DNA of 64,000 nt, from NCBI RefSeq assembly GCF_009793355.1, contig NZ_WTKP01000001.1, positions 124,001 to 188,000 on the forward strand. The letters run 5' to 3'. The notes under the pieces were generated by a model. It did not search any database. It was not told where the DNA came from and saw only the letters and a program-made list of their open reading frames with translations. How positions within the stretch are numbered: the first letter of the stretch is position 1; the number at the start of each line of letters is the position of its first letter. This document shows positions 38,727 through 48,261 of this stretch, piece after piece. This DNA is from Vreelandella zhuhanensis. Its GTDB lineage: Bacteria > Pseudomonadota > Gammaproteobacteria > Pseudomonadales > Halomonadaceae. The translations under genes were made by a program, and so were the position numbers.

Positions 38727-38882
38727 AACGGAGACTCCTTTCATTGCTTGCAATGGGCAGTTTACGCTGCGATGCAACAAAGCCTAGTAAAGTCTGTGGG
38801 AAAATGCATGAAATCGTCAAACTTGATTTATCGCTCTCAAGGGCTGTAGTACTATCAAGCTTTATGCTGGGCAACGCTTGGC

Positions 38883-39359
38883 GTGCTGAATCCGGGTTAT
38901 TTAGTGCCTTATTCTGACTATATTATAGTGACATTTGCCACTACCTTTGCAGTCATCATTGCTGTCTTGTTGCATTACGAATCGCTTCTTCTCTTATCGA
39001 GCGGCATAGAGAATTCAAAGCGTCCTCATCGACAGCGCATTTTATCAATGGTCTTTGGCGTCTTGCTCCTTCATATAGGAGAGATCTGGCTATTTGGCTT
39101 TACGGGATGGTGGCTGACGGAAATAGCCGGAATCGGTCAACTCGCTGGCTATGAAACCTTCATATTCATCGATTATGTGTTCTTTTCCGCAGTGAGTTAC
39201 ACCACTGTGGGTTACGGTGAGATATATGCACTAGGCCCGGTGCGCTTCCTGTATGGCACGCTGGCGTTGACAGGCTTTGTTCTCATCACCTGGTCTGCAT
39301 CCTTTACCTTTATCGAAATGCAGAAACACTGGAAATTCAGAATTCCACCCCATCATTGA
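38883..39359 (+). CDS. Two-transmembrane potassium-channel-type protein
   Basis: The 158-residue protein has hydrophobic helices at about 13-40, 55-78 and 122-148 and, between the last two, SYTTVGYGEIY, which contains the K+ selectivity filter TVGYG. It therefore belongs to the ion-channel (PF07885) family. It starts with GTG without a clear ribosome binding site. No regulatory RCK domain is fused, but the next gene is a K+ antiporter with a TrkA-N domain starting 31 bases later, suggesting a functional pair. Confidence 0.85.
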   Translation: MLNPGYLVPYSDYIIVTFATTFAVIIAVLLHYESLLLLSSGIENSKRPHRQRILSMVFGVLLLHIGEIWLFGFTGWWLTEIAGIGQLAGYETFIFIDYVFFSAVSYTTVGYGEIYALGPVRFLYGTLALTGFVLITWSASFTFIEMQKHWKFRIPPHH

Positions 39360-39390
39360 GCCAAGCTTAATTCCCCAAGGAATTTCTATT

Positions 39391-40941
39391 GTGCTAGAAG
39401 CCGTCTCCCTCTCCTTTGCCTTCATATTCGGCATTCTCGTTCGTCAGATCGGCCTTCCGCCTTTGGTGGGATTTCTAGCCGCCGGCTTTGCGCTCAATGC
39501 TTACGGCCCGCTTGTCGGCTTGCCCAGTGACGCCGGTCCTATTCTCGAACATGTCGCCCACCTTGGCGTGCTGCTGCTCCTGTTCACGGTTGGCTTGAAG
39601 CTCAAGTTGCGCAACTTGATTGAACCCGTTGTGGTGGGCGGAGCTTTGATTCATTTCATTCTGACCGTGGGCGTTTTTACGGCCGGATTTATCTGGCTGG
39701 CCGGAATAGCAACCGAAACGGCCCTTTTACTGGGCATCGCCCTGTCCTTTTCCAGTACCGTGCTTGCGGCCAAGGTTCTCGAAGCCAAGCGGGAACTGCG
39801 TGCCTTTCACGGCCGGATAGCCATCGGCATTCTGATTATTCAGGACTTGATTGCACTCGCGGTACTCAGCATCGCTGGCGGGCAATCACCGACTATCTGG
39901 GCCTTGTGGATTTTCGCCTTACCCCTATTACGCCCTGTGCTGTATTGGCTGATGGATATGGCCCGACATGACGAGCTGCTGGTATTAATGGGCGTCGTGC
40001 TTGCCGTGTCAGTAGGTGGCATGGGGTTTGAAGTTGTTGGGTTGAGCTCTGAAGTGGGTGCCTTGGTGATGGGTGTACTGCTGTCCAATCACCCCCGTGC
40101 TCAGGAGCTTGCCCAGTCACTCTGGGGCTTGAAGGAAGTCTTGCTGATCAGCTTTTTCCTACAAATCGGCATGACCGGATTACCTGATACTCAGGCATTG
40201 CTCTTCGCGCTTGTAATGGCGTTGATTTTGCCGCTCAAAGGCCTGTTGTTCTATTTTTTACTAATCGCTTTCAAGGTACGCTCACGCAACGCCTTTCTGG
40301 GCGGCCTGACTCTCACGGCATACAGCGAATTCGGGCTTATCGTTGCTTCCGGCGTGCTTGAGCAATGGCTGGTCCCTTTGGCCATTACCGTCGCTGTGTC
40401 TTTTGTTATCGCCGCTCCCCTGAACCGCTTTGCCCACCCACTGTTTGACCGACTTGAAAACCATCTGATGCGTACTGAGCGTAAGACGTGCCACCCTGAT
40501 GAGCAGCCAGTTTCCCTCGGTACCGCTACCGTTATGGTATTGGGCATGGGACGAACGGGGTCAGCTGCCTATGATTTTTTCCATGAACATGGATTAAATG
40601 TCGTCGGTATCGATGCCGATCCCAATAAAGTTGCAAAACAAGAGACGCACGATAAGCGACATGTCTTGTATGCAGATGCCGAGGATGTCGGCTTCTGGCA
40701 TGGGCTGAATATTTCGCAGCTCAGTGCCGTCACCCTGGCCACACCCGATCTGGAAGGCAAGCTCATGGCAACCCGCCAATTACGCAAGGCGGGGTTTACC
40801 GGGACCATCATTGCAGGCACCACTTACGAAGATGAGGCGGATGTACTGATAAAGGCGGGAGTCAACCAGACCTACTTGATAATGGCAGGTGCGGGTATCG
40901 GCTTGGCGGAAAGAACCTTGGAAGCACTGCAGCGCCCCTAA
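39391..40941 (+). CDS. CPA2-family K+/H+ antiporter (KefB/YbaL-like)
   Basis: I choose GTG 39391, nine bases after AAGGA, giving 516 residues; the frame opens at 39277, but that overlaps the channel gene. The N-terminal 370 residues form the Na+/H+-exchanger-type membrane domain (FTVGLKLKL, SFSSTVLAAKVLE, GILIIQDLIA). The C-terminal part is a TrkA-N nucleotide-binding domain with VLGMGRTGSAAYDFF and VVGIDADPNK. It probably exports K+ against protons. It could be co-transcribed with the upstream channel gene. Confidence 0.9.
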   Translation: MLEAVSLSFAFIFGILVRQIGLPPLVGFLAAGFALNAYGPLVGLPSDAGPILEHVAHLGVLLLLFTVGLKLKLRNLIEPVVVGGALIHFILTVGVFTAGFIWLAGIATETALLLGIALSFSSTVLAAKVLEAKRELRAFHGRIAIGILIIQDLIALAVLSIAGGQSPTIWALWIFALPLLRPVLYWLMDMARHDELLVLMGVVLAVSVGGMGFEVVGLSSEVGALVMGVLLSNHPRAQELAQSLWGLKEVLLISFFLQIGMTGLPDTQALLFALVMALILPLKGLLFYFLLIAFKVRSRNAFLGGLTLTAYSEFGLIVASGVLEQWLVPLAITVAVSFVIAAPLNRFAHPLFDRLENHLMRTERKTCHPDEQPVSLGTATVMVLGMGRTGSAAYDFFHEHGLNVVGIDADPNKVAKQETHDKRHVLYADAEDVGFWHGLNISQLSAVTLATPDLEGKLMATRQLRKAGFTGTIIAGTTYEDEADVLIKAGVNQTYLIMAGAGIGLAERTLEALQRP

Positions 40942-41054
40942 AACCGATAACCCACGAGCCTGGCACGCTAACGCGGCGCGAGTGGCTTAGCTTCTTCCGC
41001 CGCATCGGTACTTTTTAGGCTGTTTTTTAGCTCATGTCCTTTAGCCCCGTTCTT

Positions 41055-43703
41055 CTAACCCGTGTTGCGCAGTCCGGCGGCGATGCCCGCCATGGTCACC
41101 ATCAGCGCCCGGGAAAGGTCGGCGCTGATAACGCCATCGGCATCGCGGTTGCGCTGTAGCAACTCCGCCTGCAACCCATGCAGCGGGTCGATATAGGGGT
41201 TGCGCACATCGATTGCCTGACGGATCAACGGGGTATTTTCCAGTAATCTTTCCTGTTGCAGCACATCCAATACCGCCACTTCCAGTTGCGTGAAGCGCTC
41301 ACGCAGCCTGGTGCCCAATGCCTTCAGGGCCGGCTCGTCAACCAGACGATGCTCATAGTAAGCGGCGATGCTCACATCCGCCTTGGCCAAGAGCATTTCC
41401 AGCATATCCAGGTAAGTGCCGAAGAACGGCCAATGGTTGCGCATTTCCTGGAGCACTTCCCGCCCTCCGGGCTGCTCCAGTCGGCGGGTAAAGGCTTCGC
41501 CACTGCCCAACCAGGCGGGCAACATCAAGCGAATCTGTGTCCAGGCGAAAATCCACGGAATCGCCCGCAAGGTTTCCACTCCGCCCTCCTGGCGACGCTT
41601 GGTGGGACGCGAACCCAACGGCAAACGGCCCAGCACGCCTTCAGGCGTGACCGCCCGGAAATAGGGCACAAAATCCGGATCTTCGCGTACCACACCCACA
41701 TAAGCCCGATGCGCCACGCTGGCCAGTTGGTCCATTTCCTCGCGCCATTGAGGTTCGGGCGCGGGCGGGGGCAATAATGTGGCTTCCAATACCGCGCAGG
41801 CATAGATTTCCATGGAGCGCAGGGCGATTTCAGGCTGGCCGAACTTGAAGCGGATCATCTCCCCTTGCTCGGTCACCCTCAGGCTGCCATTCACCGACCC
41901 CGGCGGCTGGGAAAGTATCGCCGCATGAGCCGGGCCGCCGCCACGCCCCACGGTGCCCCCCCGGCCATGGAACAGGGTAAGGTCCACGCCATGCGATTCA
42001 CACACAGTCACCAGGGATTCCTGAGCACGATATTGCGCCCAGGCGGCCGCTAGCTGGCCGGCATCCTTGGCCGAGTCCGAATAGCCGATCATCACTTCCT
42101 GACGATCGCCTATCAGGGCACGATACCCCGGCAATGCCAGCAATCTATCGATGACCGCTCCCGCATGGTCCAGGTCGTTGAGCGTCTCGAACAATGGCGC
42201 AATCGGCAGGCTGACATCTCCGCCGACTTCCTTCATCAGCAGCGCTACCGTAAGCACATCCGACGGCTGGGCCGCCATCGAGATGATATAGGTACCCAAG
42301 GCTTCGCTATGCTCCTGGGCGATGACCTTGAAGGTGTCCAGCACCTCACGAGACTCGGCCGAACACTCCCAGCGCCGCGGGATCAATGGCCGGCGTGAGG
42401 TCAGTTCATCCAGCAGAAACGCCTGACGCTGCTCTTCATCCCAGTCGCGATAATGCCCCAGCGCCAACGCTTCGGTCAGCTCTTCCAGCACCTGGGCATG
42501 GCGACTGGCTTCCTGGCGCAGGTCGAGTTTGGTCAGGGTAACGCCGAACACCGCGACACGGCGCAACGTATCCAGAAGCGCACCATTGGCGATGGTGTCC
42601 AGGCCTACATCGCACAGCGAGCGGTAACAGGCGAGAAGCGGTGCATACAGCTTATCCCGGGTTTCAATGATGGGGCCGCCAGTGTGGTTGGTACCGTCCA
42701 GCTTGGCCTTGGCCCAGTCACGCGTGGCCTCCATTCGCGTCAACAGACGCTTGAGGATTTCGCGGTAAGGCTCGGCTACATCGCCCGCCTCCGCCTTCAA
42801 CGCACTATTGGCCTTCCACATGGAGAGCTCGGTCTTGAGCTTTTCCAGGTCGCGCAGATACAGATCCGCCGCCATCCAGCGTCCCAGCAACAAGACTTCA
42901 CGGGTGACTCGCGCCGTGACGTTGGGGTTTCCGTCACGGTCACCGCCCATCCAGGAGGCATAGCGCAGTGGCGCAGCATCCAGCGGCAACCGCTCACCAG
43001 CCGTCTCAAGCAGAAGATTATCCAGATCGCGATGAAAATCCGGTACCGCCTGCCACAAGGAGTTTTCGATCACCGCGAAGCCCCACTTGGCTTCATCCAC
43101 CGGGGTGGGCCTTTCGTGACGAATCTCGTCGGTGTGCCAAGCCTGGCTTATCAGCTCTTCCAAACGACCCTGGGCGCGTGTTCCACGCTCGGGATAATCC
43201 TCCGAGCCTTCGATAGCCGAGAGACATTCATCTATCGCATCGTATTTTTGGATCAAGGTGCGGCGAATGACTTCGGTCGGATGCGCGGTCAACACCAGCT
43301 CGACCCGCATGCTGGCCAAGGTTTCGACCAGCTTGCGCGGGGACTTACCCGCCTCGCGGGCACGCGCCAAAAGCTCGCCTAACACCGGTTGCGAGCCCGG
43401 CTTGTAATCCTCTACCCGGCGAAAACGTGCCCGATAGTGCTGCTCGGCGATATTCGCCAGGTTCAAGAACTGGTTGAAAGCGCGGGTAACCGGCAAGAGG
43501 TCCTGTTCGGGTAACTGGCGTAGGTAGTCGATCAGCTCACGTTGATGCAAGACATCGCCCTGGCGCCCTTTCTTGGCATGGGCGCGAATGGCTTCGATCT
43601 TGTCGACAAACCCCTGACCCAGGTCGTCGGCAATGGTACGCCCCAGACTGTCACCCAGAATACGGACGTTATCACGCAGTGATTCGTGCAGGTCGTGACT
43701 CAT
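41055..43703 (-). CDS. ppc: Phosphoenolpyruvate carboxylase
   Basis: Ppc carboxylates PEP to oxaloacetate to refill the TCA cycle. The 882-residue protein matches the bacterial length. The catalytic histidine region LTAHPTEVIRRT (near 140), GYSDSAKDAGQLAAAW (near 545), FHGRGGTVGRGGGPAH (near 585) and the C-terminal tail ending RNTG are visible. GGAGG lies upstream of the ATG. It is downstream of mazG by 33 bases on the other side of its own start, so the order on the minus strand is relA-mazG-ppc with reads from right to left. Confidence 0.97.
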   Translation of the reverse strand: MSHDLHESLRDNVRILGDSLGRTIADDLGQGFVDKIEAIRAHAKKGRQGDVLHQRELIDYLRQLPEQDLLPVTRAFNQFLNLANIAEQHYRARFRRVEDYKPGSQPVLGELLARAREAGKSPRKLVETLASMRVELVLTAHPTEVIRRTLIQKYDAIDECLSAIEGSEDYPERGTRAQGRLEELISQAWHTDEIRHERPTPVDEAKWGFAVIENSLWQAVPDFHRDLDNLLLETAGERLPLDAAPLRYASWMGGDRDGNPNVTARVTREVLLLGRWMAADLYLRDLEKLKTELSMWKANSALKAEAGDVAEPYREILKRLLTRMEATRDWAKAKLDGTNHTGGPIIETRDKLYAPLLACYRSLCDVGLDTIANGALLDTLRRVAVFGVTLTKLDLRQEASRHAQVLEELTEALALGHYRDWDEEQRQAFLLDELTSRRPLIPRRWECSAESREVLDTFKVIAQEHSEALGTYIISMAAQPSDVLTVALLMKEVGGDVSLPIAPLFETLNDLDHAGAVIDRLLALPGYRALIGDRQEVMIGYSDSAKDAGQLAAAWAQYRAQESLVTVCESHGVDLTLFHGRGGTVGRGGGPAHAAILSQPPGSVNGSLRVTEQGEMIRFKFGQPEIALRSMEIYACAVLEATLLPPPAPEPQWREEMDQLASVAHRAYVGVVREDPDFVPYFRAVTPEGVLGRLPLGSRPTKRRQEGGVETLRAIPWIFAWTQIRLMLPAWLGSGEAFTRRLEQPGGREVLQEMRNHWPFFGTYLDMLEMLLAKADVSIAAYYEHRLVDEPALKALGTRLRERFTQLEVAVLDVLQQERLLENTPLIRQAIDVRNPYIDPLHGLQAELLQRNRDADGVISADLSRALMVTMAGIAAGLRNTG

Positions 43704-43736
43704 GGCCAGCGGCCTCCTTGAAAAAAGTCGGATAAA

Positions 43737-44588
43737 TCAGCTTCCATCGACCTCGCCGGTCTTGGCGGCTTGCCAATGCTGCTCCATGCCCAAAAGCCCG
43801 GCCTCTTGGGGTGTTTTTCCTGTTTGGTGCAGGCACTTTTCCACATAACGAAAGCGTCTTTCGAACTTGGCATTCGTGGCCCGCAGGCACTGTTCCGGGT
43901 CGGCCTTCAAGGTGCGCGCTAAGTTGGTCACGGCAAACAGCAAATCTCCCACCTCTTGCCGAGCATGAAGGTGATCACCTGCGGCCAGGGCTTCTTCGAC
44001 TTCCGCGAGTTCTTCACGGATCTTGGCGATCACGCCCTGGCTGTCGGGCCAGTCGAACCCGACCCGGGCGGCACGCTTGGAAAGTTTTGCTGCCCGGGAA
44101 AGCGCGGGCAATGCCAAGGGGACGTCGTCCAGCACGGAAGGCTGCTGATGTTCAACGCCACGTTCAGCACGCTCTTCGGCCTTCAATGTCTCCCAGCGGG
44201 TAGTTACCTGGCGCGTTTCGACATCAGCCGCGCTTACTCCTGCCGGACGCCGAGAGCTCAAGGTGCCATCGGGAAATACATGCGGATGACGGCGTAGCAT
44301 CTTGGCGGTCAGGGCATGCACCACGTCATGAAAATCAAACCGCTGCTGCTCGGCTCCGAACTGGCTGTAGTACACCACCTGAAACAGCAAGTCGCCGAGC
44401 TCGGACGGCAGCTCCTCAAAGGCACGCCGCTCTATGGCATCCGCCACTTCATAGGCTTCTTCCAGGGTATGCGGCACGATCGAATCCCAGTTCTGGGCGA
44501 CATCCCAGGGGCAGCCCTGGCGAGGATCACGCAGTGCTGCCATCAGGCTCAGAAGATCATCCAGAGTATAACGAGGGTAAGACATCAT
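43737..44588 (-). CDS. mazG: Nucleoside triphosphate pyrophosphohydrolase MazG
   Basis: MazG hydrolyses (d)NTPs to monophosphates and in E. coli moderates starvation responses and ppGpp levels. Starting at ATG 44588, which overlaps the relA stop (ATGA), it has 283 residues; the second ATG at 44585 is equally possible. Two MazG domains are visible, each with the EExxE-type metal motif: LPSELGDLLFQVVYYSQ in the first and EVGDLLFAVTNLAR in the second. The opening LRDPRQGCPWD is a family signature. Translation is probably coupled to relA. Confidence 0.93.
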   Translation of the reverse strand: MMSYPRYTLDDLLSLMAALRDPRQGCPWDVAQNWDSIVPHTLEEAYEVADAIERRAFEELPSELGDLLFQVVYYSQFGAEQQRFDFHDVVHALTAKMLRRHPHVFPDGTLSSRRPAGVSAADVETRQVTTRWETLKAEERAERGVEHQQPSVLDDVPLALPALSRAAKLSKRAARVGFDWPDSQGVIAKIREELAEVEEALAAGDHLHARQEVGDLLFAVTNLARTLKADPEQCLRATNAKFERRFRYVEKCLHQTGKTPQEAGLLGMEQHWQAAKTGEVDGS

Positions 44589-46864
44589 GAAAGTCCTTTG
44601 CCGGCTTGCTTGGCGGGTTCGGTGGCATTGCGCAAGCGTCGTACTTCGGTCACGTTGGGTAACTGCTGAATACGCGAGAACAGCCGCCCCAAGGTTTCCA
44701 GGCCATCCACTTCCAGCGTGATCCCCACCCTGGCGATACCTTCCTGGGTATCGGTCAGGGTATTTACCGCCAATACATTGACCTTGTCGCTGCTCAGCAC
44801 ACCGGTGACATCGCGCAACAGCCCGGAACGATCCCATGCCTGTATCTCGATATTGACCGGGTAGCGGGAATGTGCTCGCTCCCCCCATTCGACCTCGATG
44901 ATGCGTTGCGGCTCATCCAGGCGCAATTGCAGAATATTGGGACAATCCTGACGATGAATGGTCACCCCGCGCCCTTGGGTGATGAAGCCGACAATCGCGT
45001 CACCCGGCACCGGACGGCAGCAGTTGGCCATGCTGGTCTTGAGATTTCCTACGCCCAGCACGGTAATGTCACTCTTGCCGGTCTGGCTTTTGCGATGTTT
45101 GGGCTTGGCCAGCAACCGGTCCAGCTGTTCCTGGTCATCGGTTTCCCCAAACAGGTGCTGGGCCTGATTGAGCACCTGCCCGATACGCAAATCCCCGGCG
45201 CCCAAGGCGGCGTACATGTCATCGGCACTCACGTAGTTGACTGCTTTGGCCAAGCGCTTCAAATCCAGACCGTCGACGTCCAGGCGTTTCATTTCCCGTT
45301 CGAACAGCACCCGGCCTTCTTCCAGGTTCTGGTCGCGGGCCTGGTGCTTGAACCAGGCCTGGATCTTGGCCCGCGCCCGGGAGGTACAGACGTAACCCAG
45401 GCTGGGGTTGAGCCAGTCACGGCTGGGACCTCCTCGTGTGGCATTGAGGATTTCCACCTGCTGGCCGGTCTTGAGCTTGTAGGTCAAGGGCACGATGCGC
45501 CCATTGACCTTGGCGCCACGACAGCGGTGGCCGATTTCGGTATGCACCCGGTAGGCAAAATCAATCGGTGTCGCGACATGCGGCAGGTCGATCACATGCC
45601 CATCAGGGGTGAACACATAGATACGGTCCGAGGTCACATCGCTGGAAAGCCCTTCGCGCAAGTCAGCGTAATCGCCGATTTCATCTTGCCATTCCAGCAC
45701 CTGACGCAGCCAGGCGATCTTTTCCTCGTAGCCGCGGCTCTTAGTGTTGGTGTCATGGCCCTTGTAACGCCAGTGCGCGCATACCCCGAGTTCAGCCTCA
45801 TCGTGCATGGCAAAGGTGCGAATCTGGATTTCCAGCACCTTGTTTTCCGGCCCCATTACCGCCGTGTGCAAGGACTGATAACCATTTTTCTTGGGGTTGG
45901 CGATGTAGTCGTCGAACTCGTTGGGCACATGATGCCAGCGCGAATGCACGATCCCCAGCACCGTATAACAATCGGTCACTTCCGGCACCAGGATACGTAC
46001 CGCGCGAATATCGTGAACCTGGGAGAAATCGATGCCCTTACGCTTCATCTTGCGCCAGATCGAATAGATATGCTTGGCGCGGCCGTCGATGTCGTAGTCA
46101 TGAATATGCTGAGCTTCCATCAGCTGCTTGAGCGTTTCCACGACATCGTTGATGTAGTGGTCACGATCGAGACGCTTTTCCGCCAACAGCTTGGCAATCG
46201 TCTTGTATTCGGCTTCATGCAGATAGCGAAACGAAAGGTCTTCCAGCTCCCATTTGATTTGCCCGATTCCCAGGCGATGCGCCAGGGGGGCGTAGATATC
46301 GAAGACCTCCCGGGCCACCTGCAGACTTTTTTCCCGGGGGGCATCCTTCACCTGACGCAACGCACAGGTACGCTCGGCAATCTTGATCAACGCCACCCGT
46401 ACATCGCTGATCATGTTGACCAGCATCTTGCGCAGATTTTCCTGCTGATTATGCTGGCTCATGCCATGATTGGAGGTCTGCGGATAGCTGATGGCGGCCA
46501 TCTGCAATACTCCTTCGATCAGGCTCGCCACTTCGCTACCGAAGCGCTTTCCGACCACCTCCAAGGTGGCTCTCTCCTCGCGCACGGCTCGATAGAGTAC
46601 AGCCGCTTCCAGCGTCGGCTGATCCAGCTTCAACCCCGCCAGAATATCGACCATTTCCAGGCCCATGCGGAAGCTCGAACCCGGCGACAGCCAAGTGCGA
46701 TGCGTTTGAGGCGCTTCCAACTCAAGCTGTTGCGCCCATTCACAGGCCTGCGCCAGCCGATCCGGCTCCTTCAGGCGCACCTCTTCCTGAACTCGCGCCA
46801 ACCATTGCTGGACGTCCACCTTACCGCTCGCTGTCAGCGGCTGTTCGTCACGCACTTTAACCAT
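44585..46864 (-). CDS. relA: GTP pyrophosphokinase RelA
   Basis: RelA makes (p)ppGpp on ribosomes with uncharged tRNA. From ATG 46864 (MVKVRDEQ, the usual RelA opening) it has 759 residues; a TTG four codons upstream is less likely. The hydrolase-like domain (about 40-185) lacks the HD pair, as in true RelA. The synthetase domain has DIRAVRILV and NPKKNGYQSLHT (near 300-325), followed by TGS (YVFTPDGHVIDLP), a zinc-finger-like segment and a C-terminal ACT domain. It sits in the conserved cysM-rlmD-relA-mazG series. Confidence 0.96.
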   Translation of the reverse strand: MVKVRDEQPLTASGKVDVQQWLARVQEEVRLKEPDRLAQACEWAQQLELEAPQTHRTWLSPGSSFRMGLEMVDILAGLKLDQPTLEAAVLYRAVREERATLEVVGKRFGSEVASLIEGVLQMAAISYPQTSNHGMSQHNQQENLRKMLVNMISDVRVALIKIAERTCALRQVKDAPREKSLQVAREVFDIYAPLAHRLGIGQIKWELEDLSFRYLHEAEYKTIAKLLAEKRLDRDHYINDVVETLKQLMEAQHIHDYDIDGRAKHIYSIWRKMKRKGIDFSQVHDIRAVRILVPEVTDCYTVLGIVHSRWHHVPNEFDDYIANPKKNGYQSLHTAVMGPENKVLEIQIRTFAMHDEAELGVCAHWRYKGHDTNTKSRGYEEKIAWLRQVLEWQDEIGDYADLREGLSSDVTSDRIYVFTPDGHVIDLPHVATPIDFAYRVHTEIGHRCRGAKVNGRIVPLTYKLKTGQQVEILNATRGGPSRDWLNPSLGYVCTSRARAKIQAWFKHQARDQNLEEGRVLFEREMKRLDVDGLDLKRLAKAVNYVSADDMYAALGAGDLRIGQVLNQAQHLFGETDDQEQLDRLLAKPKHRKSQTGKSDITVLGVGNLKTSMANCCRPVPGDAIVGFITQGRGVTIHRQDCPNILQLRLDEPQRIIEVEWGERAHSRYPVNIEIQAWDRSGLLRDVTGVLSSDKVNVLAVNTLTDTQEGIARVGITLEVDGLETLGRLFSRIQQLPNVTEVRRLRNATEPAKQAGKGLS

Positions 46865-46872
46865 ATTGGCTG

Positions 46873-48261
46873 TCAACCATGTCGATGCTCGAATAACACC
46901 AGCGTTTCCATGTGCGCGGTATGCAAGAACATATCCGCCACGGCTACCTCAACGACGCGATAGCCTGCTTGCACGAGTTGTGCCGCATCACGTGCCAAGG
47001 TGGCAGGATCACAGGAAACATACACCACTCGCTTGACCGGGTGGCGACCCAGCGCTTGGCAAACGGTCTCCGCACCGCTGCGTGGCGGGTCCAGCACCAC
47101 GGCATCCAATCGTCGCTCGGCAAGCAAGGCCGCCACCGCCTCGGGCTGGTTCAAGTCCGCTTGCATCGCGGCTACCGCCAAATGGTTAGTGTGGGCATTG
47201 GCGGTGATTCTCGCCACCATGGTGGCACTCCCTTCCACCGCCTGTACGGCGGCACCGGCAGCGGCCAAGGGCAAGCTGAAGTTACCGATGCCGGCGAATA
47301 GATCCAATACCTGCTGATCAGGCGTAATCGCCAGCCATGCCAACACCTGGGCAATGACCTTCTGATTGACCTCGGCATTGACCTGAAGAAAATCGCCCGG
47401 GGCGAAGGCCAGCGTCAAGTCATCGTGGATATCCTGCAGAACCGGGGGTGCACCATACCAGTTCAGTTCAGGTGCCTCCCGCCCCAACAAGGTGCCCAAG
47501 GCCACTGCCTGGCTATCGGCGAAGGCCTGCCAGCGCGCTTTATCCGCCGCATGCTCGCGCAGTTGCCTGACCAACACCACACAACTGTCTTGGGTGGAGA
47601 TAAGCTCGATATGGCCCACATGCCGAGGCGCTTCAAGCTGCCCCAACAGCCCATGCAATGGCGCCAGTAGTGCCTGTAATGCCGGCACCAGCACCATGCA
47701 GGTATGAATATTCACCAGGCGGTGCGTGTCCTTGGCCCGAAATCCCAACAGAACCTGGCCATGGGAGTCGACCTTAACGCCCAAGCGCGCTCGGCGCCGG
47801 TAGGCTTGCGTCTGGGTATCCAGTGCCTGAATGGGCCTGTCCAGTGCCACACCTTGGCGGGCGAACAGTTCGCTGACCACCTGCCGTTTGTGGGCACGCT
47901 GGGCATCGATGCTCAGGTGCTGCAAGTCACAACCACCGCAGTGGCCGAAATGCGCACAGGGGGGCTCGATTCGTTGCGGCGATGCCACCTCGATCGCCTT
48001 GAGGTGGGCCTCATCGAAACGCTTGCGCGTGCGATGTATCGCTACCTTGACGGTTTCTCCGGGTAGGGCCTGATCCACGAAAAGCGTCTTTCCGGAAGCC
48101 AGATGCGCCACGCCACGTCCATCGTGGGCCAGGCGCTCGATAGTGACGCGATTGTCTTCCTCAGCGGGAGACGCCTGCGCAGAAGATGCAGCGGGCGAAC
48201 GAGCCAAGCCCGAATGCCCCGAATGACGCCGTGATGGGCGCCGTTTGCCAAGCATGGCCAT
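46873..48261 (-). CDS. rlmD: 23S rRNA (uracil-1939-C5)-methyltransferase
   Basis: RlmD methylates U1939 of 23S rRNA. The start ATG at 48261 shares one base with the cysM stop (TAATG) and follows GGAGG, giving 462 residues. It has an N-terminal basic extension, a TRAM domain (about 38-95), the iron-sulfur motif CAHFGHCGGCDLQH (near 105), and the methyltransferase domain with LDLFAGIGNFSLPLA (near 310), the DPPRSG loop (near 390) and the catalytic cysteine in YVSCDPATLARD. Confidence 0.95.
   Translation of the reverse strand: MAMLGKRRPSRRHSGHSGLARSPAASSAQASPAEEDNRVTIERLAHDGRGVAHLASGKTLFVDQALPGETVKVAIHRTRKRFDEAHLKAIEVASPQRIEPPCAHFGHCGGCDLQHLSIDAQRAHKRQVVSELFARQGVALDRPIQALDTQTQAYRRRARLGVKVDSHGQVLLGFRAKDTHRLVNIHTCMVLVPALQALLAPLHGLLGQLEAPRHVGHIELISTQDSCVVLVRQLREHAADKARWQAFADSQAVALGTLLGREAPELNWYGAPPVLQDIHDDLTLAFAPGDFLQVNAEVNQKVIAQVLAWLAITPDQQVLDLFAGIGNFSLPLAAAGAAVQAVEGSATMVARITANAHTNHLAVAAMQADLNQPEAVAALLAERRLDAVVLDPPRSGAETVCQALGRHPVKRVVYVSCDPATLARDAAQLVQAGYRVVEVAVADMFLHTAHMETLVLFEHRHG

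Noticed and set aside
44870-46963. 697-codon open frame on the plus strand opposite relA
   Set aside because: It is an antisense shadow: relA and part of rlmD on the other strand have full-length family similarity, and the antisense product resembles nothing and has no ribosome binding site.
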